64,000 nt of DNA from Chitinimonas_A lacunae. Its GTDB lineage: Bacteria; Pseudomonadota; Gammaproteobacteria; Burkholderiales; Chitinimonadaceae. Positions within the stretch are counted from its first letter, which is position 1. Each line of letters starts with the position of its first letter. Below the pieces are notes generated by a model, which was not told the DNA's origin, did not search any database, and saw only the letters and a list, made by a program, of their open reading frames with translations. The stretch covers positions 682,001 through 746,000 of the forward strand of contig NZ_JBHSBU010000001.1 in the NCBI RefSeq assembly GCF_042650885.1. The letters are read 5' to 3'. The position numbers were made by a program, and so were the translations under genes. Shown here piece by piece: positions 1 through 10,751 of the stretch.

Positions 1-2
1 CC

Positions 3-383
3 GCGCCGCAACAGGAGAAGACCGCTCAGCAGCTCAAGGAAGAAAAGATCGCCGCCCGAACTGCGGCCCAAGCTGACCCGTCCGCTACGCCGACTGCCTC
101 GCCGGCGCAATCCGAGGCCGATTCGGCCTCGGAAGCCGAGACCGTGCTGCTCGAAGAGACCGAGCCGCCTCTGCACGAGGTGGCGGAAATCTCGACCGGC
201 CATTATCTGGTCATCGCCTTGCAGTTTGTGCTGATGGTGGTGCTGGGACTGTTGAGCAGAAACCTGTTTCTGCCGATCGGGGCGCTGATTCTGCTGTCGT
301 GGTCGCTGCGGCGGCGGCGGGCCAGCTGGATCGGCTTTGCGCTGATGTTTCTGCTGTGCCGCTGGCTGTGGACCTTGGCTTGA
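3..383 (+). CDS. C-terminal part of a hypothetical membrane protein (5' truncated by window edge)
   Basis: The reading frame is open from base 3 to the TGA at 381-383, so the gene begins upstream of the window. The visible 126 residues start with an Ala/Gln/Glu/Lys-rich, probably flexible segment (about residues 1-65) and continue with two hydrophobic stretches separated by a few polar residues, ending in a short Arg-rich turn and a final hydrophobic segment. This looks like a soluble tail followed by two membrane helices. I do not recognise the family and assign no function. Confidence 0.6.
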   Translation, partial: APQQEKTAQQLKEEKIAARTAAQADPSATPTASPAQSEADSASEAETVLLEETEPPLHEVAEISTGHYLVIALQFVLMVVLGLLSRNLFLPIGALILLSWSLRRRRASWIGFALMFLLCRWLWTLA

Positions 384-445
384 GCGGGCCGGGCAATAAG
401 GGCAGGGGCAGGGTGCCTATCCGTCGAGGCTCGACCCGTCGGGGT

Positions 446-805
446 TCAGTGAAGCCGTTCGGCCAGGATGCGAAAGCCGGCCAGCAGACGCAGGGTGTCG
501 GTAAAGCAACCCTCCTCGTCGCAGCCGGCGCGGCATTCGCGCCAGCGTTGGGCCAGACGGTCGTCGAGATGGCGCTTCCAGTCGAAATCCGGGTCGCGGA
601 ATACGCTGGCGATCCCATGTTCCTGTAGCGCGGCCTTGATCTGCGGGCAGATCACCAGATCGAAATACAGACGGCGAAATACCCCGTCGGAGATATCGTG
701 ATGGCTGACCAGCGTGGCCAGACGGGCCCGGAACAGTTCGGGAAAGCCCTCGGGCATCGGGGTGGGGAGGGCATGTGTGGCAGAGGTGCCTTGTTCGGTA
801 TTCAT
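446..805 (-). CDS. Conserved-looking hypothetical protein
   Basis: A 119-residue protein. The start is set at the ATG ending at 805 because an AGGAG Shine-Dalgarno lies about 8 nt upstream; a longer frame to 829 has no such site. The protein is soluble, Arg/Leu-rich, without signal peptide, and has a CRAGCDEEGC cysteine cluster near its C-terminal third. Codon usage fits the neighbours and the good ribosome site argues it is real. I do not recognise the family. It runs convergent with the partial membrane protein. Confidence 0.55.
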   Translation of the reverse strand: MNTEQGTSATHALPTPMPEGFPELFRARLATLVSHHDISDGVFRRLYFDLVICPQIKAALQEHGIASVFRDPDFDWKRHLDDRLAQRWRECRAGCDEEGCFTDTLRLLAGFRILAERLH

Positions 806-910
806 GACTGCGATCTCCTGTCTGATCACAAGACAGACAATGCAGAGAACATGCCACGGGCCTGGAAGTGCCTTGGTAATTCTGCGGGCACCATGGAGAT
901 TGGATGAGGT

Positions 911-982
911 TGTTTTTGGAAAATTTTCTGAAAAACGTATGCCAGATCTGGTGCTGGAAATGTCTATTTTAGAATAAAATCT
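911..982 (+). repeat. AT-rich dispersed element, copy 1
   Basis: Matches the window's AT-rich family: a TTCTGAAAAA block, then TGCCAGATCTGG in place of the usual TGCAAGATCTGG, then an A/T-rich tail. It shares the stretch GGTGCTGG with copy 5 near 25980. This copy is not directly behind a same-strand gene. Confidence 0.5.
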
Positions 983-1145
983 GCGAAGCCTATTAAGGGC
1001 AAGCTCGGCAAAGACTATTCACATCAGTTTGCCGCCAGACGGTCGAATAACGCCGCTTCTGAAAGTGTCCAGCAGATTACCGACTGATGAAATCCTGCTC
1101 GCCACGCCGTCCGCCTGAGCGGTTAACCGGCTCAAGAAGCGGAAA

Positions 1146-1178
1146 CATGGCGGAGACGGCTTTTGCCGCTCCGCCGTG
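1146..1178. other. Long GC-rich hairpin
   Basis: Positions 1146-1160 pair with 1165-1178 around a TTTT loop. That gives 14 base pairs, one of them a G-T pair, with one bulged A at 1156. There is no T-run on either side, so it is not a typical intrinsic terminator. It lies 57 nt beyond the stop of the minus-strand ArnD-like gene and could stabilise that transcript's 3' end. Confidence 0.5.
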
Positions 1179-1235
1179 TAAAGCCTGCTGCGACAGCGGC
1201 TATTTACTGCATGGTTGACTGTAAAGCGAACAGGT

Positions 1236-2120
1236 CTACAGGCTGGGGAAGGCTTCGCCCTGCCAGTATTGCGGCGGCAGACGGCTGCCATCGGGGCGGA
1301 CGTCTATGCTGTGGTAGGGCAGCACCGCCAGATTGAGCTGCCGGCGCAAGGTGGCCAGATCGACCAGCTTATAGCCGCGCTCGCGCCAGCCACTCAGCAT
1401 CCGGTCGAACTGGGCCAGATAGCGGCCGCCATCGACGGCTGCGTCGCCGTTATAGACATGGCCGTGTGGCTCGGGACTGGCACTCAGATGGATCAGCCGT
1501 TCAGCCGCCGCATCGGGCTGGGCGCCGCTCTGGAGCAGTTCGAGCAGCGAGGGCAGGGTGACCGGCAGTTGCGGGCAGCGCACCGGTTCGCCATCGACCA
1601 CCGGCCAGAACGGATGGCGACCCCGACAGTGGCTGGCATACGACAGTCCATAACGCTGATCGAGCCGGAACAGGCTGCGGCCGGCCCGGCAATCGGGGGC
1701 GGCGTGGGCGGCCGGCGCGGCGCCGAACAGCTGGGCAAAGCGACGGCGGGCGGTGTCGTACTCGCTGGCGATCCGGGATTGATCGGCCTGGCCGATGTCG
1801 CGCAGCCAGCGATAGCGGTCCCAGCCTTGCAGAATCATTTCGAAACCGGCGTTGTGGGCGGCCCGCAGTACCTCAAAGCCGCGCACGCCGATCTCGGGCG
1901 CGGGCAGCCAATTGCCCCAGCCTCGGCTAGCAAAACCCTGTAGACCGAAACGGCCGGCCGGATCGCGTCCCGTCAGCCAGGCACGGCCGCTTCGATCCTG
2001 GCCCAGCGACAGGGAAAACGTCGCGCCGCAACCATGGCGTTGCAGCACCTCGACCAGCCGAGGCAGCCCGTCGCGGGTGGCGAGACAGCTTCCGACATCG
2101 ATTTTCAACGCAAGTAACAT
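1236..2120 (-). CDS. ArnD-like NodB-fold (polysaccharide deacetylase family) protein, probably catalytically dead
   Basis: A 294-residue protein that follows ArnD (4-deoxy-4-formamido-L-arabinose-phosphoundecaprenol deformylase) along its length: LALKIDV start, TRDGLPRL, VTLP and the CRGRHPFWP block. The start at 2120 begins with the family's MLLALKIDV. Metal-binding positions are changed. The second Asp of the first motif is Gly (D8-V9-G10), and the LHAWDH motif reads LQGWDR (Gln98, Arg102), so both His ligands are missing. The Asp after VTLP is also absent. No other arn genes are nearby. It lies divergent from upp. It may be a pseudoenzyme that binds a lipid-linked sugar; that role is inference. 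Confidence 0.75.
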   Translation of the reverse strand: MLLALKIDVGSCLATRDGLPRLVEVLQRHGCGATFSLSLGQDRSGRAWLTGRDPAGRFGLQGFASRGWGNWLPAPEIGVRGFEVLRAAHNAGFEMILQGWDRYRWLRDIGQADQSRIASEYDTARRRFAQLFGAAPAAHAAPDCRAGRSLFRLDQRYGLSYASHCRGRHPFWPVVDGEPVRCPQLPVTLPSLLELLQSGAQPDAAAERLIHLSASPEPHGHVYNGDAAVDGGRYLAQFDRMLSGWRERGYKLVDLATLRRQLNLAVLPYHSIDVRPDGSRLPPQYWQGEAFPSL

Positions 2121-2220
2121 GGGGTTTTCCGGAACACAGAAGTGGTGGGCGGCAAACCCGTGATTTTCCCGTGCCACGACGCGAATCACAAGCGTTGTGG
2201 CCCATTTTCGAGGAGTTCGT

Positions 2221-2853
2221 ATGGCTGTACATGAAATCAGGCATCCCCTGGTCCGCCACAAGATCGGTCTGTTGCGTGAAGCGGGCATCAGCACCGCCAA
2301 ATTCCGCCAGCTCACCGCCGAGCTGGGACGCCTGCTGGCCTATGAGGCTTGCCAGGATCTGCCGCTGGAAAACGTCACCATCGACTGCTGGAGCGGTCCG
2401 GTGGAAATCCAGCAGATCAAGGGCAAGAAGATCAGCATCGTACCGATTCTGCGCGCCGGCCTTGGCATGATGGACGGGGTGCTCGATCTGATCCCGAGCG
2501 CACGGATCAGTGTAGTGGGGCTGTCGCGCAACGAAGAGACGCTGCAACCTGAGCCGTATTTCGAGAAATTCGTCGGTCAGCTCGATGAGCGTCAGGCGCT
2601 GATCGTCGATCCGATGCTGGCCACCGGCGGCTCGATGATTGCCACGGTCGATATGCTCAAGCGCGCCGGCTGCCGCTCGATCAAGGCGCTGACCCTGGTC
2701 TGCGCGCCCGAGGGCATCGCGGCCTTGCAGGCGGTCCATCCCGAGGTGGATATCTACACCGCCGCCATCGACAGCCATCTCAATGAACACGGCTATATCA
2801 TCCCGGGTCTTGGCGACGCGGGTGACAAGCTGTTCGGCACCAAGCACGGTTGA
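2221..2853 (+). CDS. upp: Uracil phosphoribosyltransferase
   Basis: A 210-residue protein, the normal length for Upp, which converts uracil and PRPP to UMP in pyrimidine salvage in the cytosol. It begins MAVHEIRHPLVRHKIG and carries the PRPP-binding loop DPMLATGGS at about residues 130-138 and the C-terminal GDAGD region. The ATG at 2221 follows GAGGAG by 5 nt; an in-frame ATG at 2197 lies upstream of this site and is less likely. The next gene, a hydrolase, starts 53 nt downstream and may be cotranscribed. Confidence 0.97.
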   Translation: MAVHEIRHPLVRHKIGLLREAGISTAKFRQLTAELGRLLAYEACQDLPLENVTIDCWSGPVEIQQIKGKKISIVPILRAGLGMMDGVLDLIPSARISVVGLSRNEETLQPEPYFEKFVGQLDERQALIVDPMLATGGSMIATVDMLKRAGCRSIKALTLVCAPEGIAALQAVHPEVDIYTAAIDSHLNEHGYIIPGLGDAGDKLFGTKHG

Positions 2854-2906
2854 ACCACGGACGCCGACGCATACAGCCGGCGCCATTGAGGAGGAGAGCT
2901 TTCGCG

Positions 2907-3647
2907 ATGCATCCCACCACTCCGCTTGTGATGATCCATGGCCTGTTGGGCTCGATCAGCTATTTTTCGCCGGCCGCCCGTCTGCCCGAGCTGGCTGTCT
3001 ATACGCCCGACCTGCTCGGTTACGGCCGGCACAGCGGCTGTAGCGAGGTGCTGACCTTGCAGCGGCAGGCCCACCATGTGGCGAGCTATATCCGCACTCA
3101 GGTCGGCCGTCCGTGCCATCTGCTGGGTCATAGCGTGGGCGGCGCCGTGGCCATGCTGCTGGCCTGGCTCGAACCCGGACTGGTGCAGAGCGTGATCAGC
3201 GTCGAAGGCAATCTCACCCTCAACGACGCCTTCTGGTGTCGTCGCATTGCGCCGCTGGAAGAGTCGGAATGGGCCGCCGAATATCGCGAGATGCAGGCCC
3301 ATCCCGAAAACTGGCTGATCGATGCCGAGATCGATCCCAATCCGCAACGGATCGGCTGGGCCCGCCGGATTCTCGACAACCAGCCGGCCAGCACGGTCCA
3401 GGCCATGGCGCGCGCGGTGGTCAGCGAGACGGTCGATCTGCTCGATCCGGTCAAGGCCCTGGTCGACCGTGGCCTGCCGATCCGCCTGCTGGCCGGCGAG
3501 AAATCGGCCGTCGGCTGGGATGTGCCGCCATGGCTGCGCGAGGCCGCCAGCGCCGATATGGTGCTGCCCGGGGTGGGACATATGATGATGCTGGAGCAGC
3601 CCGATCGCTTCTGCGCCACAGTGGAGGCGATGCTGGGCGACCGTTGA
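2907..3647 (+). CDS. Alpha/beta-fold hydrolase
   Basis: A 246-residue alpha/beta hydrolase. The oxyanion motif HGLLGS is near residue 11, the nucleophile elbow GHSVGG places the catalytic Ser at residue 76, and the C-terminal GVGHMM gives the catalytic His. The acid is probably in the strand before it. The start at 2907 is preceded by GAGGAGGAG. No signal peptide, so cytoplasmic. The substrate cannot be read from the sequence; relatives include esterases and C-C bond hydrolases. It follows upp with a 53-nt gap. Confidence 0.9.
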   Translation: MHPTTPLVMIHGLLGSISYFSPAARLPELAVYTPDLLGYGRHSGCSEVLTLQRQAHHVASYIRTQVGRPCHLLGHSVGGAVAMLLAWLEPGLVQSVISVEGNLTLNDAFWCRRIAPLEESEWAAEYREMQAHPENWLIDAEIDPNPQRIGWARRILDNQPASTVQAMARAVVSETVDLLDPVKALVDRGLPIRLLAGEKSAVGWDVPPWLREAASADMVLPGVGHMMMLEQPDRFCATVEAMLGDR

Positions 3648-3744
3648 GTCGGCTCGGCAGTCTGCCTGTGGACGGGCTGAAAATCGTGCTGCTTTGGGGG
3701 CGTCCGCGATCGTTTGATCAGGCAGTTCAGATCCAACCCGGACG

Positions 3745-3855
3745 CTGGCGCATTTCCAGCCGATTCGGTGTCAGCGTGGGCGGACCTCAAAGCGCAGCCG
3801 TACGGCGCTCCACCGGGCTTGGCAGCGACGCCGATTCAACTGCCTATGCGCTGAC
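3745..3855 (+). repeat. GC-rich ~105-bp palindromic repeat, copy U1
   Basis: Begins with CTGGCGCATTTCC and ends with CTATGCGC, so its two ends form an imperfect inverted repeat. The right two thirds (3781-3852) match the reverse complement of 58520-58592 at about 60 of 71 hand-aligned positions. Shared blocks are CCTCAAAGCGCAG and GCGACGCCGATTCAA. It has no reading frame of its own. Confidence 0.75.
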
Positions 3856-3879
3856 CTGGCTGGGCGTGATGGGACGAAA

Positions 3880-3910
3880 AAAGCGGAAGTACGAGGCTTC
3901 CGCTTTCTTC
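3880..3910 (-). terminator. Bidirectional intrinsic terminator behind acnA
   Basis: AAAGCGGAAG (3880-3889) pairs with CTTCCGCTTT (3897-3906) around a 7-nt loop. On the minus strand the stem is followed by a run of T, placing it as the acnA terminator. On the plus strand the T-run is weaker, but it may also serve the hydrolase. Confidence 0.8.
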
Positions 3911-3950
3911 ATCTCTCAGTGTCCGAGGCTGAATGACCATGTGGACCTAA

Positions 3951-4016
3951 TAATTTCATTTATTAATAAAACCGGCTACGTATCTAGAAAATGGTTTGCC
4001 GGATAGTTTCTATTGT
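3951..4016 (-). repeat. AT-rich dispersed element, copy 2
   Basis: On the minus strand it reads ATAGAAACTATCCGGCAAACC, then CTAGATACGTAGCC and an ATTAATAAAT tail. It sits about 40 nt behind the acnA stop and before the terminator. The core is more diverged than in other copies. Confidence 0.5.
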
Positions 4017-4056
4017 CCCCGGGTCGAGGCTGGCTGCGCCTCCACCCATCCCCGTC

Positions 4057-6756
<2,700 letters not shown>

Positions 6757-6907
6757 AAGCGGACTCCTTCGGGTAGGACGTGTGTCGTGTGATTGTTGTG
6801 ATGCACGGCAGATGCAGGGGCCGACCAGTGGATATGACGGTGTTGCGGTGCAGCGGTTCTTTGTCCCTTATCTTCGACCATGGGGCGAGGGATGCAAGCA
6901 GCAAGCC

Positions 6908-7807
6908 TTAGACCGGCCGTTCGAGCGCGGCCGCCCGTTGTTCCAGCCATTGGCAGAAGGCCATCGCCGCGCTGTCGGCCAATACGGTGCGCGGCACGAT
7001 CCAGCAATAACCACGCACGCTGACCAGCGGTCCGGCAAGTGGCGCCACCAGCAGACCGGCGTCGAGCTTGGGCCGCAGCATGGGCAAGGGGCCCAGTGTG
7101 ACGCCAAGTCCATCGATCGCCGCTTGCAGGGCCAGATAGAAATGATCGAACTGCTGGCTGGCGGCCGGCTTGAGGTCGGGGACGCCGGCGAGCGTCAGCC
7201 AGCGCTGCCAGGCAGTCGGCCTGGTGTCGGCGTAGAGCAGGGTGTGGCGGGCCAGGTCGGCCGGCGAATCGATCGGCAGCCGCCCCAGCAGCGCCGGGCT
7301 GCACAGCGGCAGTTCCGATTCGGCCAGAAACGGCTTGCCCACATGGCCGGGCCAGTCGGCCGGACCGCGGCGGATCGCCACATCGAACGGGGCGTCGAGC
7401 CGGCTGATGTCGCGGTCTGACGTGGTCAGCCGCAGCTCCACATCGGGCCGCTGCTGGCGGAAATCGTCGAGCTGCGGCAGCAGCCAGTGCATGGCGAGCG
7501 TCGGGGTCGAATTGACCACCAGACGGCGCCGTTGGTCAGGTTGCATGATCTGGGCCGTGGCATTGGCGATGATATCTAGACCATCCTGCACTTGAACCAG
7601 ATAGCGCCAGCCCACCTCGGTCAGCCGTACCCGACCGCCGCTGCGCTCGAACAGTCGTACACCGAGCCAGGCTTCGAGCTGTTTTATCTGTTTGCTCACA
7701 GCGCCATGGGTGACGAACAGCTCGTCGGCTGCCGCCGAAAAGCTCTGTAGACGTGCCGCCGCTTCAAAGGCACGCAGCGAGTTCAGGGGAGGAAGGGGGC
7801 CACTCAT
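6908..7807 (-). CDS. LysR-family transcriptional regulator (GcvA-like)
   Basis: A 299-residue LysR regulator. An N-terminal winged helix-turn-helix (about 8-66, with the recognition stretch GAVSKQIKQLE) is followed by a substrate-binding domain (about 92-295). The sequence resembles GcvA/AmpR-type members (PPLNSLRAFEAAARLQSF). It lies between acnA (same strand, downstream) and acnB (divergent), so control of aconitase genes is the obvious proposal; that is inference from position. An inverted repeat and a perfect palindrome lie in the shared region with acnB. Confidence 0.9.
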   Translation of the reverse strand: MSGPLPPLNSLRAFEAAARLQSFSAAADELFVTHGAVSKQIKQLEAWLGVRLFERSGGRVRLTEVGWRYLVQVQDGLDIIANATAQIMQPDQRRRLVVNSTPTLAMHWLLPQLDDFRQQRPDVELRLTTSDRDISRLDAPFDVAIRRGPADWPGHVGKPFLAESELPLCSPALLGRLPIDSPADLARHTLLYADTRPTAWQRWLTLAGVPDLKPAASQQFDHFYLALQAAIDGLGVTLGPLPMLRPKLDAGLLVAPLAGPLVSVRGYCWIVPRTVLADSAAMAFCQWLEQRAAALERPV

Positions 7808-7809
7808 GG

Positions 7810-7826
7810 TGTGAGTTTACCTCACA
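7810..7826. promoter_or_regulatory. Inverted repeat just upstream of the lysR start codon
   Basis: TGTGAG (7810-7815) and CTCACA (7821-7826) flank a 5-nt spacer, starting 2 nt from the lysR ATG. The arms resemble a CRP half-site pair but the spacing is one base too long for TGTGA-N6-TCACA. Possible autoregulatory site. Confidence 0.4.
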
Positions 7827-7847
7827 GTCTGTGTGGCAAATACTCGT

Positions 7848-7876
7848 TTGTATCTTGTAACCGTTACAAGTACGCT
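7848..7876 (+). promoter_or_regulatory. Possible acnB promoter with a 17-bp palindrome as its spacer
   Basis: CTTGTAAC-C-GTTACAAG (7854-7870) is a perfect 17-bp palindrome and contains the T-N11-A pattern of LysR-type sites. Upstream lies TTGTAT (7848-7853) and downstream TACGCT (7871-7876), so the palindrome exactly fills a 17-bp spacer between weak -35 and -10 hexamers. The palindrome is certain; the promoter assignment is tentative. Confidence 0.5.
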
Positions 7877-7994
7877 TCGGCCACTTTTAAAAATGGCGTC
7901 GGCGACCGGGAATGCGTTTCCCGCAGCGTCGACCCAAGCGCGGGCTTTGCCCGTCCCGATGATTATCCCGTATCCGCAAGCAAAGGTTATCGCC

Positions 7995-10580
7995 ATGCTA
8001 GAAGCCTACCGCCAGCACGTCGCCGAACGCGCCGCCCTCGGCATTCCGCCGCTTCCGCTCAACGCCCAGCAGGTCGCCGATCTGGTCGAGCTGCTGAAGA
8101 CCCCGCCTGCTGGCGAAGAAGCCTTCCTGGTTGAACTGATCACCCACCGCGTGCCGCCGGGCGTTGACGATGCCGCCAAGGTCAAGGCGTCCTTCCTGGC
8201 TGCCCTGGCAGAGCGCAGCGTCACCAGCCCGCTGCTGTCGCGCGCCCAGGCCACCGAGCTGCTCGGCACCATGGTGGGCGGCTACAACGTCAAGCCGCTG
8301 ATCGACCTGCTCGACGACGCCGAAGTCGGCCAGATCGCCGCCGCTGGCCTGAAGAAGACCCTGCTGGTGTTTGATTACTTCCACGATATCCAGGTCAAGG
8401 CCGAGGCCGGCAACGCCAATGCCCAGGCCGTGCTCAAGTCCTGGGCCGATGCCGAGTGGTTCACCAGCCGCCCCGAAGTCCCCAAGCAGATCACCGTCAC
8501 CGTGTTCAAGGTTGGCGGCGAAACCAATACCGACGACCTGTCACCCGCTCCCGATGCCTGGAGCCGCCCCGATATTCCGCTCCATGCGCTGGCGATGCTG
8601 AAGAACCCGCGCGAAGGCATCGTGCCCGACGATTCGGGCAAGGTCGGTCCGCTCAAGCTGATCGATGAACTGAAGAAGAAGGGCCATCTGGTCGCCTACG
8701 TCGGCGATGTGGTCGGCACCGGCTCGAGCCGCAAGTCGGCCACCAACTCGGTGATCTGGCATACCGGCGAGGACATCCCCTTCGTGCCCAACAAGCGCTT
8801 TGGCGGTGTCTGTCTGGGCAGCAAGATTGCGCCGATCTTCTTCAATACCCAGGAAGACTCGGGCGCGCTGCCGATCGAAGTCGATGTCTCCAAGATGGAG
8901 ATGGGCGATGTGGTCGATATCTTCCCCTATGAAGGCCGGGTCGAGAAAAACGGCGAGACCATCGCCCAGTTCTCGCTCAAGTCCGAGGTGCTGCTCGACG
9001 AAGTGCGCGCCGGCGGCCGGATCAACCTGATCATCGGCCGTGGCCTGACTGCCAAGGCCCGCGAAGCGTTGAAGCTGCCGGCATCGACCGAATTCCGCCT
9101 GCCCAAGTCGCCGGTCGATTCGGGCAAGGGCTTCTCGCTGGCCCAGAAGATGGTCGGCCGCGCCTGCGGTCTGCCTGAAGGCCAGGGCGTGCGTCCGGGC
9201 ACCTATTGCGAGCCGCGCATGACCACCGTGGGTTCGCAGGACACCACCGGCCCGATGACCCGCGACGAACTGAAGGATCTGGCCTGCCTCGGCTTCTCGG
9301 CCGATCTGGTGATGCAGTCGTTCTGCCATACCGCCGCCTATCCGAAGCCGGTCGATGTGCGCATGCACAAGGAACTGCCGAACTTCATCTCGACCCGTGG
9401 CGGCGTGGCGCTGCGTCCGGGCGACGGCGTGATCCACAGCTGGCTCAACCGTCTGCTGATGCCCGACACCGTCGGCACCGGCGGCGATTCGCATACCCGT
9501 TTCCCGATCGGCATCTCGTTCCCGGCAGGTTCGGGACTGGTGGCCTTTGCCGCAGCGACCGGCGTGATGCCGCTCGATATGCCGGAATCGGTGCTGGTGC
9601 GCTTCAAGGGCGAAATGCAGCCGGGCGTGACCCTGCGCGACCTGGTCAACGCCATTCCGCTCTATGCGATCAAGCAAGGTCTGCTGACCGTGGCCAAGCA
9701 AGGCAAGAAGAACATCTTCTCGGGCCGCATCCTGGAAATCGAAGGTCTGCCCAACCTCAAGGTCGAGCAGGCGTTCGAACTGTCCGACGCCTCGGCCGAG
9801 CGCTCGGCTGCCGGCTGTACCGTGCATCTCGATCAAGCGCCGATCATCGAGTACATGCAGTCCAACATCACCCTGATGAAATGGATGATCGCCAACGGCT
9901 ACGAAGACGCCCGCACCCTGGAGCGCCGCATCAAGTCGATGGAAGCCTGGATTGCCGATCCGAAGCTGCTGTCGCCTGACGCCGACGCCGAATACGCCGC
10001 CGTGATCGAGATCGATCTGGCCGACGTCAAGGAGCCGATCGTCGCCTGCCCGAACGATCCGGACGATGTGAAGACGCTGAGCGAAGTGGCCGGGACCAAG
10101 ATCGATGAAGTGTTTATCGGTTCGTGCATGACCAACATCGGCCACTTCCGCGCCGCCGGCAAACTGCTCGAAGGCAAGGCCGATATTCCGGTGCGCCTGT
10201 GGGTGGCTCCGCCGACCAAGATGGACGCCCAGCAACTGACCGAAGAAGGCTATTACGGCATCCTCGGCCGTGCCGGCGCCCGGATGGAAATGCCCGGCTG
10301 CTCGCTCTGCATGGGTAACCAGGCCCAGGTGCGCGAAGGCGCTACCGTGATGTCTACCTCGACCCGTAACTTCCCCAACCGTCTGGGCAAGAACACCAAT
10401 GTGTTCCTGGGCTCGGCCGAACTGGCGGCAATCTGCTCCAAGCTCGGCAAGATCCCGTCGTTTGAGGAGTACGCGGCCAATATCGGCATCATCAATGAGA
10501 AGGGCGCCGAGGTTTACCGCTATATGAACTTCAATGAAATCAAGGATTACCAGGACGTCGCCGACAAGGTGTCGGTCTGA
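7995..10580 (+). CDS. acnB: Bifunctional aconitate hydratase 2 / 2-methylisocitrate dehydratase
   Basis: An 861-residue AcnB. The start at 7995 begins with the family's MLEAYRQHVAERAALG; an in-frame extension to 7833 crosses the proposed promoter and is rejected. Domains are the HEAT-like domain (about 1-160), the swivel domain with GTGSSRKSATNS, and the catalytic core with the cluster cysteines in GSCMTN and in PGCSLCMGN near the C-terminus. It catalyses citrate-isocitrate interconversion and usually also acts in the methylcitrate cycle. It is divergent from lysR and ends at a strong terminator. Confidence 0.97.
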   Translation: MLEAYRQHVAERAALGIPPLPLNAQQVADLVELLKTPPAGEEAFLVELITHRVPPGVDDAAKVKASFLAALAERSVTSPLLSRAQATELLGTMVGGYNVKPLIDLLDDAEVGQIAAAGLKKTLLVFDYFHDIQVKAEAGNANAQAVLKSWADAEWFTSRPEVPKQITVTVFKVGGETNTDDLSPAPDAWSRPDIPLHALAMLKNPREGIVPDDSGKVGPLKLIDELKKKGHLVAYVGDVVGTGSSRKSATNSVIWHTGEDIPFVPNKRFGGVCLGSKIAPIFFNTQEDSGALPIEVDVSKMEMGDVVDIFPYEGRVEKNGETIAQFSLKSEVLLDEVRAGGRINLIIGRGLTAKAREALKLPASTEFRLPKSPVDSGKGFSLAQKMVGRACGLPEGQGVRPGTYCEPRMTTVGSQDTTGPMTRDELKDLACLGFSADLVMQSFCHTAAYPKPVDVRMHKELPNFISTRGGVALRPGDGVIHSWLNRLLMPDTVGTGGDSHTRFPIGISFPAGSGLVAFAAATGVMPLDMPESVLVRFKGEMQPGVTLRDLVNAIPLYAIKQGLLTVAKQGKKNIFSGRILEIEGLPNLKVEQAFELSDASAERSAAGCTVHLDQAPIIEYMQSNITLMKWMIANGYEDARTLERRIKSMEAWIADPKLLSPDADAEYAAVIEIDLADVKEPIVACPNDPDDVKTLSEVAGTKIDEVFIGSCMTNIGHFRAAGKLLEGKADIPVRLWVAPPTKMDAQQLTEEGYYGILGRAGARMEMPGCSLCMGNQAQVREGATVMSTSTRNFPNRLGKNTNVFLGSAELAAICSKLGKIPSFEEYAANIGIINEKGAEVYRYMNFNEIKDYQDVADKVSV

Positions 10581-10610
10581 GTCCAGCGCGCTAGACGCTG
10601 ATCCGATTGA

Positions 10611-10643
10611 AACCCGCTGGAGCGATCCAGCGGGTTTTTTATT
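10611..10643 (+). terminator. acnB terminator
   Basis: AACCCGCTGG (10611-10620) pairs perfectly with CCAGCGGGTT (10627-10636) around a 6-nt loop and is followed by a T-run, 30 nt behind the acnB stop. Confidence 0.95.
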
Positions 10644-10751
10644 GCCGGAAGACCGATGGCGGCAGGGTAGTAATCATCCAAGACGGTGGACAGGCTGAAC
10701 ACCGGGCTTTTTCGGGCTGTCCGGGGTCAGGTTTGACGCGCGTCCAAACGC

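Larger units (their letters stand above)
806..1235. other. Intergenic region with an AT-rich repeat and a long hairpin
   Basis: No convincing gene. It carries the 5' region of the hypothetical gene ending at 446, one copy of the AT-rich dispersed element (911-982) and a long GC-rich hairpin (1146-1178). The remaining sequence shows nothing I can name. Confidence 0.5.
3648..4056. other. Convergent intergenic region with two repeats and a terminator
   Basis: No gene is visible. Between the ends of the hydrolase and acnA it holds a GC-rich palindromic repeat (3745-3855), a terminator (3880-3910) and an AT-rich element (3951-4016). The first 100 bases show nothing I can name. Confidence 0.6.

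Noticed and set aside
7810..7826. CRP binding site before lysR
   Set aside because: TGTGA and TCACA are present but separated by 7 rather than 6 bases; kept only as an inverted repeat.
7833..7994. N-terminal extension of acnB
   Set aside because: The extra 54 residues are absent from AcnB proteins, and the stretch overlaps the proposed promoter and palindrome. The ATG at 7995 gives the family N-terminus.
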